Part shown: positions 45,706-56,834 of the stretch, piece after piece | Position numbering within the stretch: the first letter of the stretch is position 1 | How the letters are laid out: each line of letters begins with the position of its first letter | NCBI GenBank assembly: GCA_963921935.1 | Contig: OY998184.1 | Span: forward strand, 28,921,567-28,985,566 | DNA length: 64,000 bases | Direction of reading: 5' to 3' | DNA from: Galeruca laticollis | Taxonomy: Eukaryota; Arthropoda; Insecta; Coleoptera; Chrysomelidae | Notes under the pieces: model-generated | Told to the model about the DNA's origin: nothing | The model's input: only the letters and a program-made list of their open reading frames with translations | Databases searched by the model: none | Program-made: the position numbers and the translations under genes

Positions 45706-45707
45706 TA

Positions 45708-46470
45708 GTGGAGTGGACCGATTCACCAAAGTCCATTCTTGCCCATTTACTGTTACCTTATTGTATCCCCTTTTTAAGTCTTTTCCCTTTTGGTTTTCTA
45801 ATTTTGCAAACATCCTTATTTTTTTTGTTTTTCTCCTTCCTTCTTGGTCATATCATTATTTACAAAAACTCTTTCTTCTTTCCTCTCCCTAAATTTACCT
45901 TTATTTGCCATAATTTTTTATTTATCAGCTTCTTTTTGACATTCCACTATGCACATTTTCTCCTCTACCTTGTTAACTGCTTTAGGCTCGATATTTATTT
46001 TTAGTTGTTGACTCAAAATATTCTGACATTTTCTACCAATTTTGACGGCTCATTAGTATCAAGTTTCAATCCATTTATCATCACATTATTCTTTCTTCTT
46101 TCTTTATCTATAATTTCCATTGTTTTTTTAATCTCTTCCATTTCTGTTTTCATTTCTGCATTTTTTTTAATTGCTTGGTTTTCATTTCTCAATACTTCGT
46201 TTTCAACTTTCAACTTTAATACTTCCTCGTTAAACAAAGTCTGTTGATCTTGAGTTTCTTTGATCTCGTTTTTGATTAGTTGTTGTTACCATTTCATAAC
46301 CTTTTCATCTGCTGACATTTCCTTCCCTAACGCTATGATTTGATCTAACTATTCATCTTTTTTACTTTTAGGTGGGGTGCTAGTGCTCTTGCTAACTTCA
46401 AATAAACGATCCATTTTTCTTTTCTTTAAATCCTCTGTAGAATAATCATCACTATCCATTTTGTTTATAT
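45708..46470 (-). pseudogene. LINE ORF1-like coiled-coil protein fragment
   Basis: The minus strand from about 46462 reads DLKKRKMDRLFEVSKSTSTP, then LFNEEVLKLKVENEVLRNEN, KTEMEEIKKTMEIIDKERRK and NNVMINGLKLDTNEPSKLVE, then decayed frames to about 45710. A charged coiled coil followed by an R-KNNVMINGL motif is typical of ORF1 proteins of insect LINEs whose ORF2 has the craniofacial-development-2-like endonuclease. The opposite strand gives long hydrophobic frames, which are shadows of this Lys-rich sequence. Several stops; no RT nearby. Confidence 0.6.
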
Positions 46471-46569
46471 TTTGTATTCAACTACTATTTGATTATATTA
46501 TTTCCGTGGTAGCGTAAGACCAAGACACCCAGATCTACTCTTCGGAGATACTTGTTCTATCCAACCACT

Positions 46570-46572
<3 letters not shown>

Positions 46573-46613
<41 letters not shown>

Positions 46614-46614
46614 A
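46573..46614. repeat. (TA)n microsatellite
   Basis: About 40 bases of alternating TA, immediately left of the terminal repeat of the element at 46615-52601, so it was probably the insertion target. Confidence 0.95.
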
Positions 46615-46856
46615 ATTATATTACGGTCTCGTCTTGTAAATAATAAATATGTAGTACCCCCGCTTCGGCGCTCCTGAACCACAATATTCAAAGATATCGG
46701 TTTTTATTATCCATCACGACCCAACCCCTCACTTGTACCCTATACCTGCTTCAGTCTTCGTTTTTTGTGCTCTGTAAACCACACGGGTTGTCGATTAACT
46801 ATATTGCGGCGTAATTATTCGTATTTTATCATTGAATATTCTTATTATCGAGTGAA

Positions 46857-47153
46857 ATGGCGGGCGGGAAAAAGAAAAAATCCAGAATTTCTGAAAATGG
46901 AGGATTGGATAATGCTGAGATTAAAACAATGTTTAAATCAGTTATGCGAAGGTTAAATGCGATTGAACAAAAGCAAAAGCGTTATCGTCGTTTACCAAAC
47001 CATTCTTAAGAAGATTCACATAATAGTAGCCGCTCGGATTATACAGACGAGCTCAATTCTGATGGTCTTCATCGAAGGAAGATGCCTCAGAAGTTGAGGC
47101 GTCTGTTCAGGATAATAACTCCAGTCCGGTAATCACAGGTAGGCAAATTACTT
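46857..47153 (+). pseudogene. Exon-like ORF of the 6-kb TIR element, function unknown
   Basis: ATG at 46857 in agtgaaATGG context, reading MAGGKKKKSRISENGGLDNA, EIKTMFKSVMRRLNAIEQKQ and KRYRRLPNHS, then a TAA at about 47007. In a shifted frame an acidic Ser-rich stretch (SSSKEDASEVEASVQDNNSS) runs to a good splice-donor sequence (cacag|gtagg) at about 47150. A basic start, a short coiled-coil region and an acidic linker before an intron are seen in the first exons of several insect TE proteins. The downstream exons are not found. No family recognised. Confidence 0.4.
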
Positions 47154-47189
47154 AAACAAACTATATTGTACCAAAAGTGCTTATAATAT

Positions 47190-48440
47190 CTGTGGTGTTA
47201 AGGTAAAACAGGATAAGTCAATAACACAACTTTTCACCAGAGGCGAATAAAGAAAACGCTCTTTTGTTTCAAAAGATAAATGTATTTCAATTAAGAATAC
47301 AATTGGTATATAGTACAAATTTATATTTATTTGTGTCTAACAATATTTTCTCTTATTTATGGTAATTATGAAATTTGTTTTTAGTTATTATTAATTAAAA
47401 TAATTGACATGTCTCGTTTTTCCTTAACCAGAAAATATTATATATAATTTTCATATTACTGACTTGTCTCTTTATGCAATGTTTATTTTTGCTTATTAAT
47501 CATAGTTTTAATTTTTTTTAAGAATTTTCAAACATGATTCAATTTAAATTAGTATATTATTTGGAATAGTCATTAGGGTTTGCTTACAAATTAAAAAATA
47601 ATAAAAACCTAAACATCTTTGAAATCTTCAATATTGGGATCTATGTCAGTTGCATTTGTACTTGTTTGTAATTGATTGTAGAAGTCATGGCAACTACTGT
47701 CAACTGAGTGAAGAATATTTAACAGGTCCTTCTTTTTTCCTGACTTATGGGCACTTGCCCTCAACATTTCTCAGGATTCAAAGATACATTTGCTTTGCCC
47801 CTTCTACATAAAGAAAGGTCTTGAAATTCGTTTGTGGTGTCTAATTTTGTTTTAAATTTAATTACACCCGATTCGTATTGGCTACTATATCTGAACCATT
47901 TCACATCGTGCCATACGAATTTCTCACCAGATGAATTTTCTTTTCTTAGCTGCAATGGCCCTTTAAACAATTGTACAAAATTCAAAAACATGTCGTTTGT
48001 CATGAAATATTTGTACTCGTCATTCTTACTAGAAGGAATCAATCTCTCAGTATATGTATAGCCATGACAGTAATTTTTTTCTTTCTTTCGATTTGGGCAT
48101 GGACAGAATCGCACTCCATGTGCGTATGCCCTGTCATTAAAAACGTATGATCCATAGCGCTGCAAACCGATGAAATACAAGGTACTTTATAGATAGGGCG
48201 TAGAAAAAAAATATTACGTACCCAATAACGAGACTAGTATACTTAACTCTTTTTACTTTCTTAAGTATCCTTTTGTTTCTGACTTGACACAATTTGCAAC
48301 TTTCAGTTTAACGAAATTGTAACACAAATACTGACTCATATTCTTTTTGCCGTAATGGATATTTATGTTTAGTATTGTATCATGTTAGTAACTCGTTTTT
48401 TGATATATATGACTTATCCCCTTTTACCTTAACACCACAG
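47190..48440 (-). mobile_element. 1.25-kb Sola/DUF7869-like element nested in the 6-kb element
   Basis: 31-bp terminal inverted repeats (starting ctgtggtgttaaggtaaaa; 29 of 31 match) at 47190-47220 and 48410-48440. ATAT lies directly outside both ends, a possible 4-bp duplication. One minus-strand coding piece is inside. It is too short for an autonomous element, so it is an internally deleted copy. Confidence 0.7.
47761..48180 (-). pseudogene. C-terminal part of a Sola/DUF7869-like transposase
   Basis: The frame reads YAHGVRFCPCPNRKKEKNYC, ERLIPSSKNDEYKYFMTNDM, KENSSGEKFVWHDVKWFRYS and ESGVIKFKTKLDTTNEFQDL. The pattern of a GEKxxWxDVKWxR-type motif followed by xxFKTxL and a basic end resembles the C-terminus of the DUF7869-type transposases common in insects, which belong with Sola-like elements (from memory; not searched). 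The catalytic region is missing. It stops at 47761 near SLNPEKC. Confidence 0.45.
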
Positions 48441-50849
48441 ATATATTCAATTAAAATATCTACTATATCTAGAGTGGCATGGGTTCACATACTTGGAATT
48501 TCCTAGAGTGGAAAGATCCTAAAAGAAAAATCAGTTTGAGTTTAGAATAACTCATGCTAAAAAATATACCTATTATGTTTACTTATATTATTTGCTTTTT
48601 GTCAAGCCTAGAGTGGCTAAATGGTATATGATCCCGTTTTTCTCTGGGTTGCAGATAAGCCGGATATAATCAACATTAATTCGATTCTAGGAGCAGAAAT
48701 CCTAATAAAAAGTGTTTACAAAAGTGTATTACAAATTGACATGTTTCTAAGATGATCACATGTTGCAGTTACTTTTACTTCTTTCGAAATAATTTTCATT
48801 AACATCGTACTTATTACGTCTGTATGACGTTAGTTCATAAAACTCTCAGTAATATCTCATATTAAACATCACAGCAACATAAAAAAGAAGAAAACAGAAG
48901 AGGAACTGATGAACGAAACATACAGTAGTTATCTGTGGAAACAAAAATGACAAGCATGAAATGGCGGATGGTTTTCAGTTATGTGTTATAGTTATATTTT
49001 ATTTGCAGGAAGCACATATTTTGCAAGTAGCACTTGAATAAAGTGGTCTTCGTTTTCGTTAGTTCCTACTAAGCTACAGTTTCTATACTTAGTTATAATG
49101 GACGAACAACAATTGTTATCGATAAGTACCTATTCCAAAATCATAATTATTAAAACTTAATACTCATTCAATACTTTAATCGGCTATTATACATTGAAAT
49201 TCCATGTTGCGGAATTGTACACTAACATTATATTACAAAATAAGGGTTTTTTTCAATTTTTAAAATAGTTTAGTTATCTAGTAAGTATATTTTGAAAACG
49301 ATTCACAATATTTCAAATCCAAGATATGCATTATACCCTACAAAAAACTTGATATTGCAATAGGGTAGATATTATTATTAATAATAAAACATGCTCATAT
49401 GTTCGCAGATATTTAAATCTAGAAGAAAACATTTTCAATGTTCAAGATGTTTCAGAAGCTACTTATACAAATAAAATAAAAAACAAATAGTTGGTAATTA
49501 TGTAATGAAAGGGGAGTAACTATTTCAGATAGCCTGATACAAACATTGTATTAAACAGTACAAAAAATTTTGAATCAAGTATCTCTAGTTTTAGTTTTTT
49601 TAGTAGTAGTCTTAGCCATCAATATAGTTTTGCGGGTTTAGAAAATTTCAACATTATTAATAACAATTCTTGTGAACAATTAGAGACTGTTTAAGACTTT
49701 AAAAACAGAAATTTCTGTTGAAAAGCTCATTTCCATTTGAAAATTCACTGAACACAATAAATAAGCTGTATTTGTCCCTTACAATGGTACCTATATTAAT
49801 CTAGTTGAAGAATATGTAACTTATGATACTGAATGCTCCAGTCAACAAACAGCATTCAATTATTTGTTATTGTAGAAACACAGCTATTGGATACTCAATT
49901 GGATACAATTAATTATAAACTCATTTAACTTGATAATGTGTTCATATCTCTTCTTCATAAGTAGTTTTTTTTTTGGACACGGTGTATTAATAATGCTTAG
50001 TTTTCATGAAGTTACAATTCCACGATGTTAATATACAATATGTTCCAGGATGAAAATAACAAGATGAGAATAGTATATTATTTTATGCAGAGAAGAAGTA
50101 TGAATTTTCATAGCACACCTGAATTTACCTGCCAAATGGAGTGAGGCATGGAATAGAAGGTAAATCATGAAAAGTCACTTCTTGAAATAAAATATGTTAT
50201 TATTCCTTTGAAGAACCCAGGATGTATCTTATGGAAAATGGGCCCCAGTCAATTGGCTGAAAATCAGGTTTGATGTAGTTTATGATGATCGATCAAAGGT
50301 CTCCATGGACACAATTTGATCTAAAGTAATTGTTTTATTAGCTGTTGTTCAGAACACCTTCAAATATTTCACAGATAAGGATTTTGAAGTGTACGTTATG
50401 GAATGGTTGAGGCACTCGAAAAAAGTAACCGTAAGTAAACGATTGGATTTCTGTTGATGTTACGTAATGTTTCATTAAATCTTTATGGTGAAAATTTTTA
50501 TTAGTTTTAAAATAATTAAAAAAATATTCTAATAAATTTTCTGTAAACTAGCTGTAATGTAAATGTATCCGTTAAACTTTATTAATTCAGTTTCAAAGTA
50601 TGTTACGTTATGGTAACTACGGATTAATATACCCTTTTTATTTCTTGCTTCCACTGAATGTGTTCAATAGGTTCCACTTTCCAGACTTGTTATGTAATAT
50701 GCTTACACATTTTTTTTTAGGCTGGATTGCTGGACAAGATATTTTTTTTTCTAATTTTGTACCTGTTTTTTCAAATTTACTGTACTGTCCATTGATAGTG
50801 AATGAACGTTTTAAATCCTGTATTATATTCTGTTATTTTATTTTAAATG
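48441..50849. other. Interior of the 6-kb element, no gene recognised
   Basis: AT-rich. The motif ctagagtgg occurs at about 48470, 48512 and 48608. No domain signature found in any frame. Confidence 0.4.
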
Positions 50850-51856
50850 TACAGGATCAACAACTAAGAACGACTGTAGGCCACATCTCTGAAAAGAATC
50901 ATGGTACAACTTTCAAAAAAATTACCTTTAGGTAAGGGATCCTGAAAAATTGCTGCAAAATATTTTGCAGTCTCTAAAATATCCGCTAGGGGTGGAATGA
51001 ACACTCGAAAACATAATACTCCAAAAAAACATACTAAAGGTGTCCTAAAAATACAATTTTTGAAATCTTGATGAGATTATGAATAAATTTAATTTAGGAG
51101 ATTTTTTGCCATTATTCTTCAAATAATGGGTGGGGAAGGTTCAAACTTATGAACAAATGTATAACTTTTTCGTTTTTTAACCGATATTATTGATTTTAGT
51201 TGCATTTAAAAGTTTTTCTGTTTAATAAGATTGATATCAAAATTAAATAATTTCGTATCCACTCGGAAATTTCAAATGTAAATTGAAGCATTTTTTTATA
51301 TTCGATATTGTAAATTTTATATCTTGGAATCGATTCCTATTTTTTAACCCCTTTTCATCAGAATTCGAAAAATGCCTCATTACATTGGAAATTTCCGAGA
51401 AAAATGGGAAAATTGTGGACTTTTTCACAAAGCGTTGACAAAATTGTCCAATTTTGTTATTTTTGTTAAGCATTTCTTATTAAAAAGGAAAAACTCTTTC
51501 AAATGAAGCCAAAAACATGGATGTCGATTAAAAAAAAGTGTTACGACATTTGTTGTTTGGGTTGAACCTTCCCCCACCCCTTACTTGAAGAATATAGATA
51601 AAAAGTCCCTAACTACATTTTTTCATAATCTCAACATTGTATTTCTAGGATACGTTTAGTATGTCTTTTTTGGAAATAATCACAGTATTATGTTTTCAAT
51701 TGTTCATTCCACCCCATAGGAGATATTTTAGGAACTCAAAAATATTTTCCAGCAATTTTTCAGGGTGATTTTCCTGAAGGTATTTTTTTAAAGTTGTACT
51801 ATGACTATTTTTTTAAATATGGCCGACAGCCGGCGTTCTTAGTTGTTCACCCTGTA
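50850..51856. mobile_element. 1-kb foldback MITE
   Basis: The ends are tacaggatcaacaactaaga (50850) and, reverse-complemented, tacagggtgaacaactaaga (51856). The arms of about 390 bp each are imperfect inverted repeats along almost their whole length (for example gggtggggaaggttcaa at about 51130 against its complement at about 51570), around a centre of about 230 bp. TA borders fit a Tc1/mariner-like MITE. No coding capacity. Confidence 0.75.
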
Positions 51857-52561
51857 TTTTCTGATTAGGCACAGAAACATCTATTGGATGTCATCCAGAA
51901 TGTTTGAGGTATATTATTTAGAGGTTTATGTAATGTCCATATAACATCTACGAGAATACACTATTGTTTTTGAAATGTCGCATTTAGATCATTGATAAGA
52001 TGTTATTTTTTAGACATTGCATTAACATCGACAAGATGTTAAAAGGCATTCCAGAATGCAACAGAAATGTTGTTTTTAGTTCGTTATGAAGACTTACTTT
52101 TGAGGAAAATCTAGTAACATCACAGTAATGTAAAAAGGCATCGCTTTAACATCGCTGAGAAGTTAAGTTGAAACATCACAAATGTTAACAGCCACAAGCT
52201 GGGCATAAGCGGTTGTATAGATGTGCATGTGATGAAATCAAGAGGAAAAAAAGGAAGAACATTATCACGATGTGATGTTGAATTAACACAACTGTAATAT
52301 TTATTTGCATAGTGGGTATTTAAGCCACAAAGTACAAGACATGCTTCCACCTCCTCAGCTGCTACGGCCGGAGTCAGTTTTGATAATATAAGATTAGCTG
52401 CGGCATTGTCAAAAGATTCAAAAACGTTCACTAGTTTTTACAATCGCCCTATTATAGATAATACACAATTTGCGAAAACTGTACTAACGTCTTAATTGTT
52501 AGTAAGTAAGTATTTATCTTAATATTATTAGTCAAAGAAAATAATTAGTTACTTTAAACAT
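51857..52561. other. No gene recognised; aacatc/gatgtt-rich stretch
   Basis: Between 51890 and 52200 the words gatgtta, aacatc and atgttaa recur many times in both orientations. A 103-codon minus-strand frame (52120-52431) has no recognised motif. Confidence 0.4.
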
Positions 52562-52598
52562 CTACATATTTATTATTTACAAGACGAGACCATAATAT

Positions 52599-52910
52599 AA
52601 TTAATAGATTAAACAAACGTACCTTAAGTGATGCTCGATCTTGATTATATTATGGTCTCATTGAAGTAAATAAGTCCCTCCCTACCCTTTAAAAAAACCC
52701 TTGCAACAACAACTTTAAAATGACTGAAGCAGGTATAGGGTACAAGTGAGGGGTTGGGTCGTGATGGATAATAAAAACCAATATCTTTGAATATTCTGGT
52801 TCAGGAGCGCCGAAGCGGGGGTACTACATATTTAGCATTTACTTCAACGACACCGTAATATAATCAAAATCGAACATCACTTAAGGTAATTTTGTTTGAT
52901 CTATTAATTT
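52599..52910. repeat. Foldback element sharing sequence with the 6-kb TIR element
   Basis: Arms 52599-52673 and 52837-52910 are inverted repeats of about 75 bp (accttaagtgatg; attatatta.ggt.tc.ttgaag). Its TIR-like core resembles the ends of the 6-kb element, and its centre (52703-52830) is the inverted copy of 46655-46760 (gcttcggcgctcctgaacc, gacccaacccctcacttgta). It looks like a deletion derivative of the same family lying tail to tail with it. Confidence 0.65.
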
Positions 52911-53106
52911 CTTTCTTTATTTTGTCCTTTATTTTTTTTTTAAATTTGACAACGTTGCAAATTATATCGTTTTGGACTCGCCTTAAATCAATTGCTTTTT
53001 ATTTTAGTAATGTGTGTGTGAAAAGGAGGGTTGGCATTGGACAGAATCCGTTTGCCACAGAAATGGTGTTAAATTAGGTCCTAATATATTTTCCGTTTAA
53101 ATTAAT

Positions 53107-56100
53107 TTAGATATCAAGTTTGCTTTCTCTGAGAAAAGTGATTAACTGATCTAGGACATTTTTATTATTCCTACTTAGCAGAGTGGTTAAATTAAAGGGT
53201 TGAGCTATATTACTGTTGGTGATGAAACGTAGAAAGTTAGGACGACTACTGCTATATTTTCCACATGAAAAAAGTATGTGGTTCAAGTCAGCAATGGATT
53301 CGTTGTCGCATGAACAGATGTTCGTTTCTGCTACACCAATTCTGTGAAGATGTGCTGGGAATTTAGCATGATTCAATTTTAACCTGGTAATAGTGACAGA
53401 GTACGCTCGGCTTACAGCATAGTCATCAATGTGTGGGACGCAATTCGGTAAGGTTGGATGTATTAAAGTGTAATGATTGTTAGATTTTTTGGTAAATACT
53501 ATCCAACTCTTTTCCCAACTTTTACGTGATTCAATTTTTCCTTTGTTAATTATGTCACTAAAATCGTATTTACCTATGACGTTCGGTAATTTAGTGGCTT
53601 CCTTGGCTAAAGAGTCAACTTTGACATTCCCCAAAATACCTGCATGACCTTTCACCCAGATGAAAATAACTATGATCCCCTGTATGGACAGCTTGTGGAG
53701 AAGTTTCTTAATGTTACAAATATTTAGAGATGTAGATAACTTTTTGTGGGATAGATTGCTAATAGCTTCAAGTACAGATTTGGAATCGGACATTATTAAT
53801 GCATTTTGCGTAAGTTTTTGTTTGATTAACCACTGTAGTGCTTCTTCGATTGCAAAGATTTCGGCAGTGAAAATGGAACAAGTATCTGAGATTTTATATT
53901 GAAGTTTAGTACTGGTATCGGAGATATAAACGGCCGAACCAGTACCGCTTGTTGATTTTAAACCGTCTGTGAAGATTTTAAAGAAGCTATCATATTTATT
54001 GATTATTTCGTTAAGGCGAGATTGGTTAACAGTGTGGATTTCGCTGTAAGTCGGAAATATGACTCTTGGTCCGAAGGTGATGTCTGAAAATTCAAGTTCA
54101 AATATGGGAAGTTTTTTATGAGGTGTGATCAGATCAATGCATTTATTGAAAATAACATATGCATCCGCCAAGGGTGGACTATTTTTTTAGTTCCAATATT
54201 TATTTGTTAAATTTTCTATAGACAGTTGAGGGACTAATTGATTAAGGGTATTGTTATAATTGAAAAACTTTAAGTAACATAGTTTTTTAAAAGCTAAATA
54301 ATTTCGTCTGATACCTAAAGGGGGCTCTCTTGCCTCTGCAAGAATGGCTGGAGTGGGCGATGATTTTAAGGCTCCAATGCATATCCTTATAGCACTATAT
54401 TGTACTCGATCAATTTTTTTTAAATGTACATTTGCAGCAGACCCATACAGGATACAGCCATAATCAAGTATCGACCGAATGTATGCCCGATAGAACAGGA
54501 GAGCGATTTTAGGATCAGCTCCCCATTTAGTTTTTGTGACACATTTCAACATATTTATCCCCTTTTCAGCTTTACTCTTGAGATGGTTTATGTGGCTACC
54601 CCACAGAAGTTTATTATCTAGTACAACGCCTAAATATTTGTATTCTGTTTTGATTGGTATTTTGAGACCACTCAGAGTGAGCGTATCAGTGAGGTGCAAT
54701 CTGTGTCTAGTAAAAAACATAACAGCTGATTTTTCTGGAGAAATTGTTAAGGAGTGATCACTAAACCATGTCTTAAGGCAATATACAATATATTTCAGTA
54801 CTTTGACACATTGATTATAGTTATCCTGTGTGGTGTAGAAACAAAAATCATCAACGTATTGTATGCATTTTACATCCGAATCAAAGATATTATGTAAACT
54901 ATAAGTATATACATTAAATAGTAGAGGACTGAGAGCCGCTCCTTGAGGTAATCCGTGATTGGCAACCCTTGGTCCATGCAATACATTATTAATGTCTTTA
55001 ATGTATATTTTACGATTGCGAAACAAGTCTACAATGTGGTATGAAATCTGAGGATGAACGTTTAATGAAATTAAACTTTCAGTGAGAATGTTCAGATCAA
55101 CCGAGTCATATGCGCCTTTTAAGTCCACAAACAGACAACCGACGTACAAGTTTTTCGAGAATGAATATTGTACATCTGAGACTAATTGGGAGACAGCTTC
55201 CATCGTTCCCATTCCACGTCGACATCCATACTGCGAATGTGGTAGTTTTGAATTGTATTCTAAATACCATTCCAACCTAGCCTTTATCATGCGTTCAAAC
55301 GTTTTCATAATACAGGACATGAGCGAGATTGGGCGATAAGAAGATATATTATTTGGGTCCTTTTTGGGTTTTAAAATAAGAACAATGATAGTTTCTTTAA
55401 GCTCATCAAAGACGCGGCTATTAAGCCACCATTTATTAAAAATATCTAATAGTGCATTCTTAGCTATCGATGGTAAAAATGTGAGCATTTTATAGGTGAT
55501 ATTATCACTGCCGGGCGCCGTTCCACGGCGAGATAAGAGAGCAGATTCCAATTCTGATAAGCTGAAATGATTACAGGGAAAATTGCTAGGGTGAGTTATT
55601 TTTGTTGTGCTGGTAAATGTATTACTAGCAGTAGGAGGAGCAAAATAATCTAGTAACTTATCTATCATCTCTGTGGATGTATATGATTGCGAATTACAAT
55701 ATTTTTTGTTTGAAATTTTTTTGATAAAATTCCATATTTTATCGATAGGTGTATTTTTATTTAAATTGTTAAGAAAGTCCTTCCAACTGTTCATACTTTT
55801 GGTCTTAAAAAGAAGTTTAGTTTGGGATTCGATGTTTTTGTACTTGAGGTAGTTATCCCAGTTGGACAGATTTTTATATTCAAGTAGAGCTTTCTTTCTT
55901 TGTAAGACCTTAGCTGAACATTCTTCGTCCCACCAAAGGGGGTGAGGGGTTTTTATGCAGACTGGCTGGTTTATTTTCATTGATGATGAGGCCGAGTCAG
56001 AGATTATATTGATCAGTTTAGAGAGAGACATATCATTGTCAGTTTGAACTAATAAGTGGTTTTTGATTAGGCTTGAAAATAGTGTCCAGTCTGCAGAAGC

Positions 56101-56646
56101 GACATTCCATCTGGTTGAAGGAGAGATGTTCTGGGGAGTATAATTAGTATTATATTGTAATAGAATTGGGAAGTGGTCTGATCCCAAGGGGTCAGGAAGT
56201 ACTGACCATTTCAATTTACTTACTAAATTGGGTGATGCAACTGAGAGATCGATTGCAGATTTATTTTGTGTGGGCCTATTAATTTTGGTAGGTGATCCAT
56301 CATTAAGTATTAAGTAATTGGTGTTGTTTAAGGCGTCAACAAGTCGTGTCCCACAGACTTGATCACCAGCAGAACCCCAGAGGGTGTGGTGGCAGTTGAA
56401 ATCTCCACAGAATATGGTATCGCCATTGAACTGTGAAAATAGGTTTTCCCAGTCCTTCACGCTAACATTATATTTTGGTGGTTTGTATAAAGATACCAAG
56501 GATAAGTTCATGTCTTCAATGTCAAAAGTTTCATGAGATAGCAGGTTCAATAAATTTGGTTTACGTTTATTTATAGAAGCTACATTCCATTGAAGTATTT
56601 TCAATTGCCTAGTAGCTTGACTCATCGCTAATACTGACGGTATCAA
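53107..56646 (-). pseudogene. LINE ORF2: endonuclease (deleted in part), RT, RNase H, CCHC
   Basis: Endonuclease: QLKILQWNVASINKRKPNLL, then an in-frame jump after SHETFDI to LSLVSLYKPP, losing the segment with the catalytic Glu; later IFCGDFNCHHTLWGSAG and DPLGSDHFPILL (His/Asp) are present. RT: APGSDNITYKML, FVDLKGAYDSVDLNIL, HGLPQGAALSPLLFNVYTYS and IQYVDDFCFYT. A TAA at 54184-54186 separates the last part, RNase H (IFTDGLKSTSGTGSAVYISD, TAEIFAIEEALQWL, IMSDSKSVLEAI, WVKGHAGILGNVKVDSLAKE) and a CSCDNESIADLNHILFSC cluster. With few defects otherwise, this is a young copy. Confidence 0.95.
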
Positions 56647-56834
56647 TTGTATCGAATTCTAAGGCCGTAGCTATAAAATCCCTAGTATTTGAGTCTGTGA
56701 GTGGGTTGAGGTGAGTTGAAGTACTAGATTTTAGATCGAAATTAGTATGGATGAAGTTAATGATATTTTCTATGACTTTCTCTTTATATTGAACAAAATC
56801 ATCCCTGTGAGGGTTTGGAATAATGGGAGTTGTT

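Larger units (their letters stand above)
46615..52601. mobile_element. Unidentified 6-kb DNA transposon with 40-bp TIRs
   Basis: The left terminus at 46615-46654 starts attatattacggtctcgtc; the right terminus at 52562-52601 is its reverse complement with 39 of 40 bases identical. TA lies outside both ends (46613-46614, 52602-52603), though the left TA is in a TA run. Inside the left end is an exon-like coding stretch (46857-47150). Two other elements are nested inside (47190-48440 and 50850-51856), so the original element was about 3.7 kb. I find no DDE signature and cannot name the superfamily. Confidence 0.7.

Noticed and set aside
45708..46247. Two long hydrophobic plus-strand frames
   Set aside because: They are antisense shadows of the Lys/Glu-rich LINE ORF1 on the minus strand.
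52120..52431. 103-codon minus-strand frame with Ala/Glu-rich start
   Set aside because: Considered as a host or transposase exon, but no motif is recognised and part of it overlaps the repeated gatgtta words.
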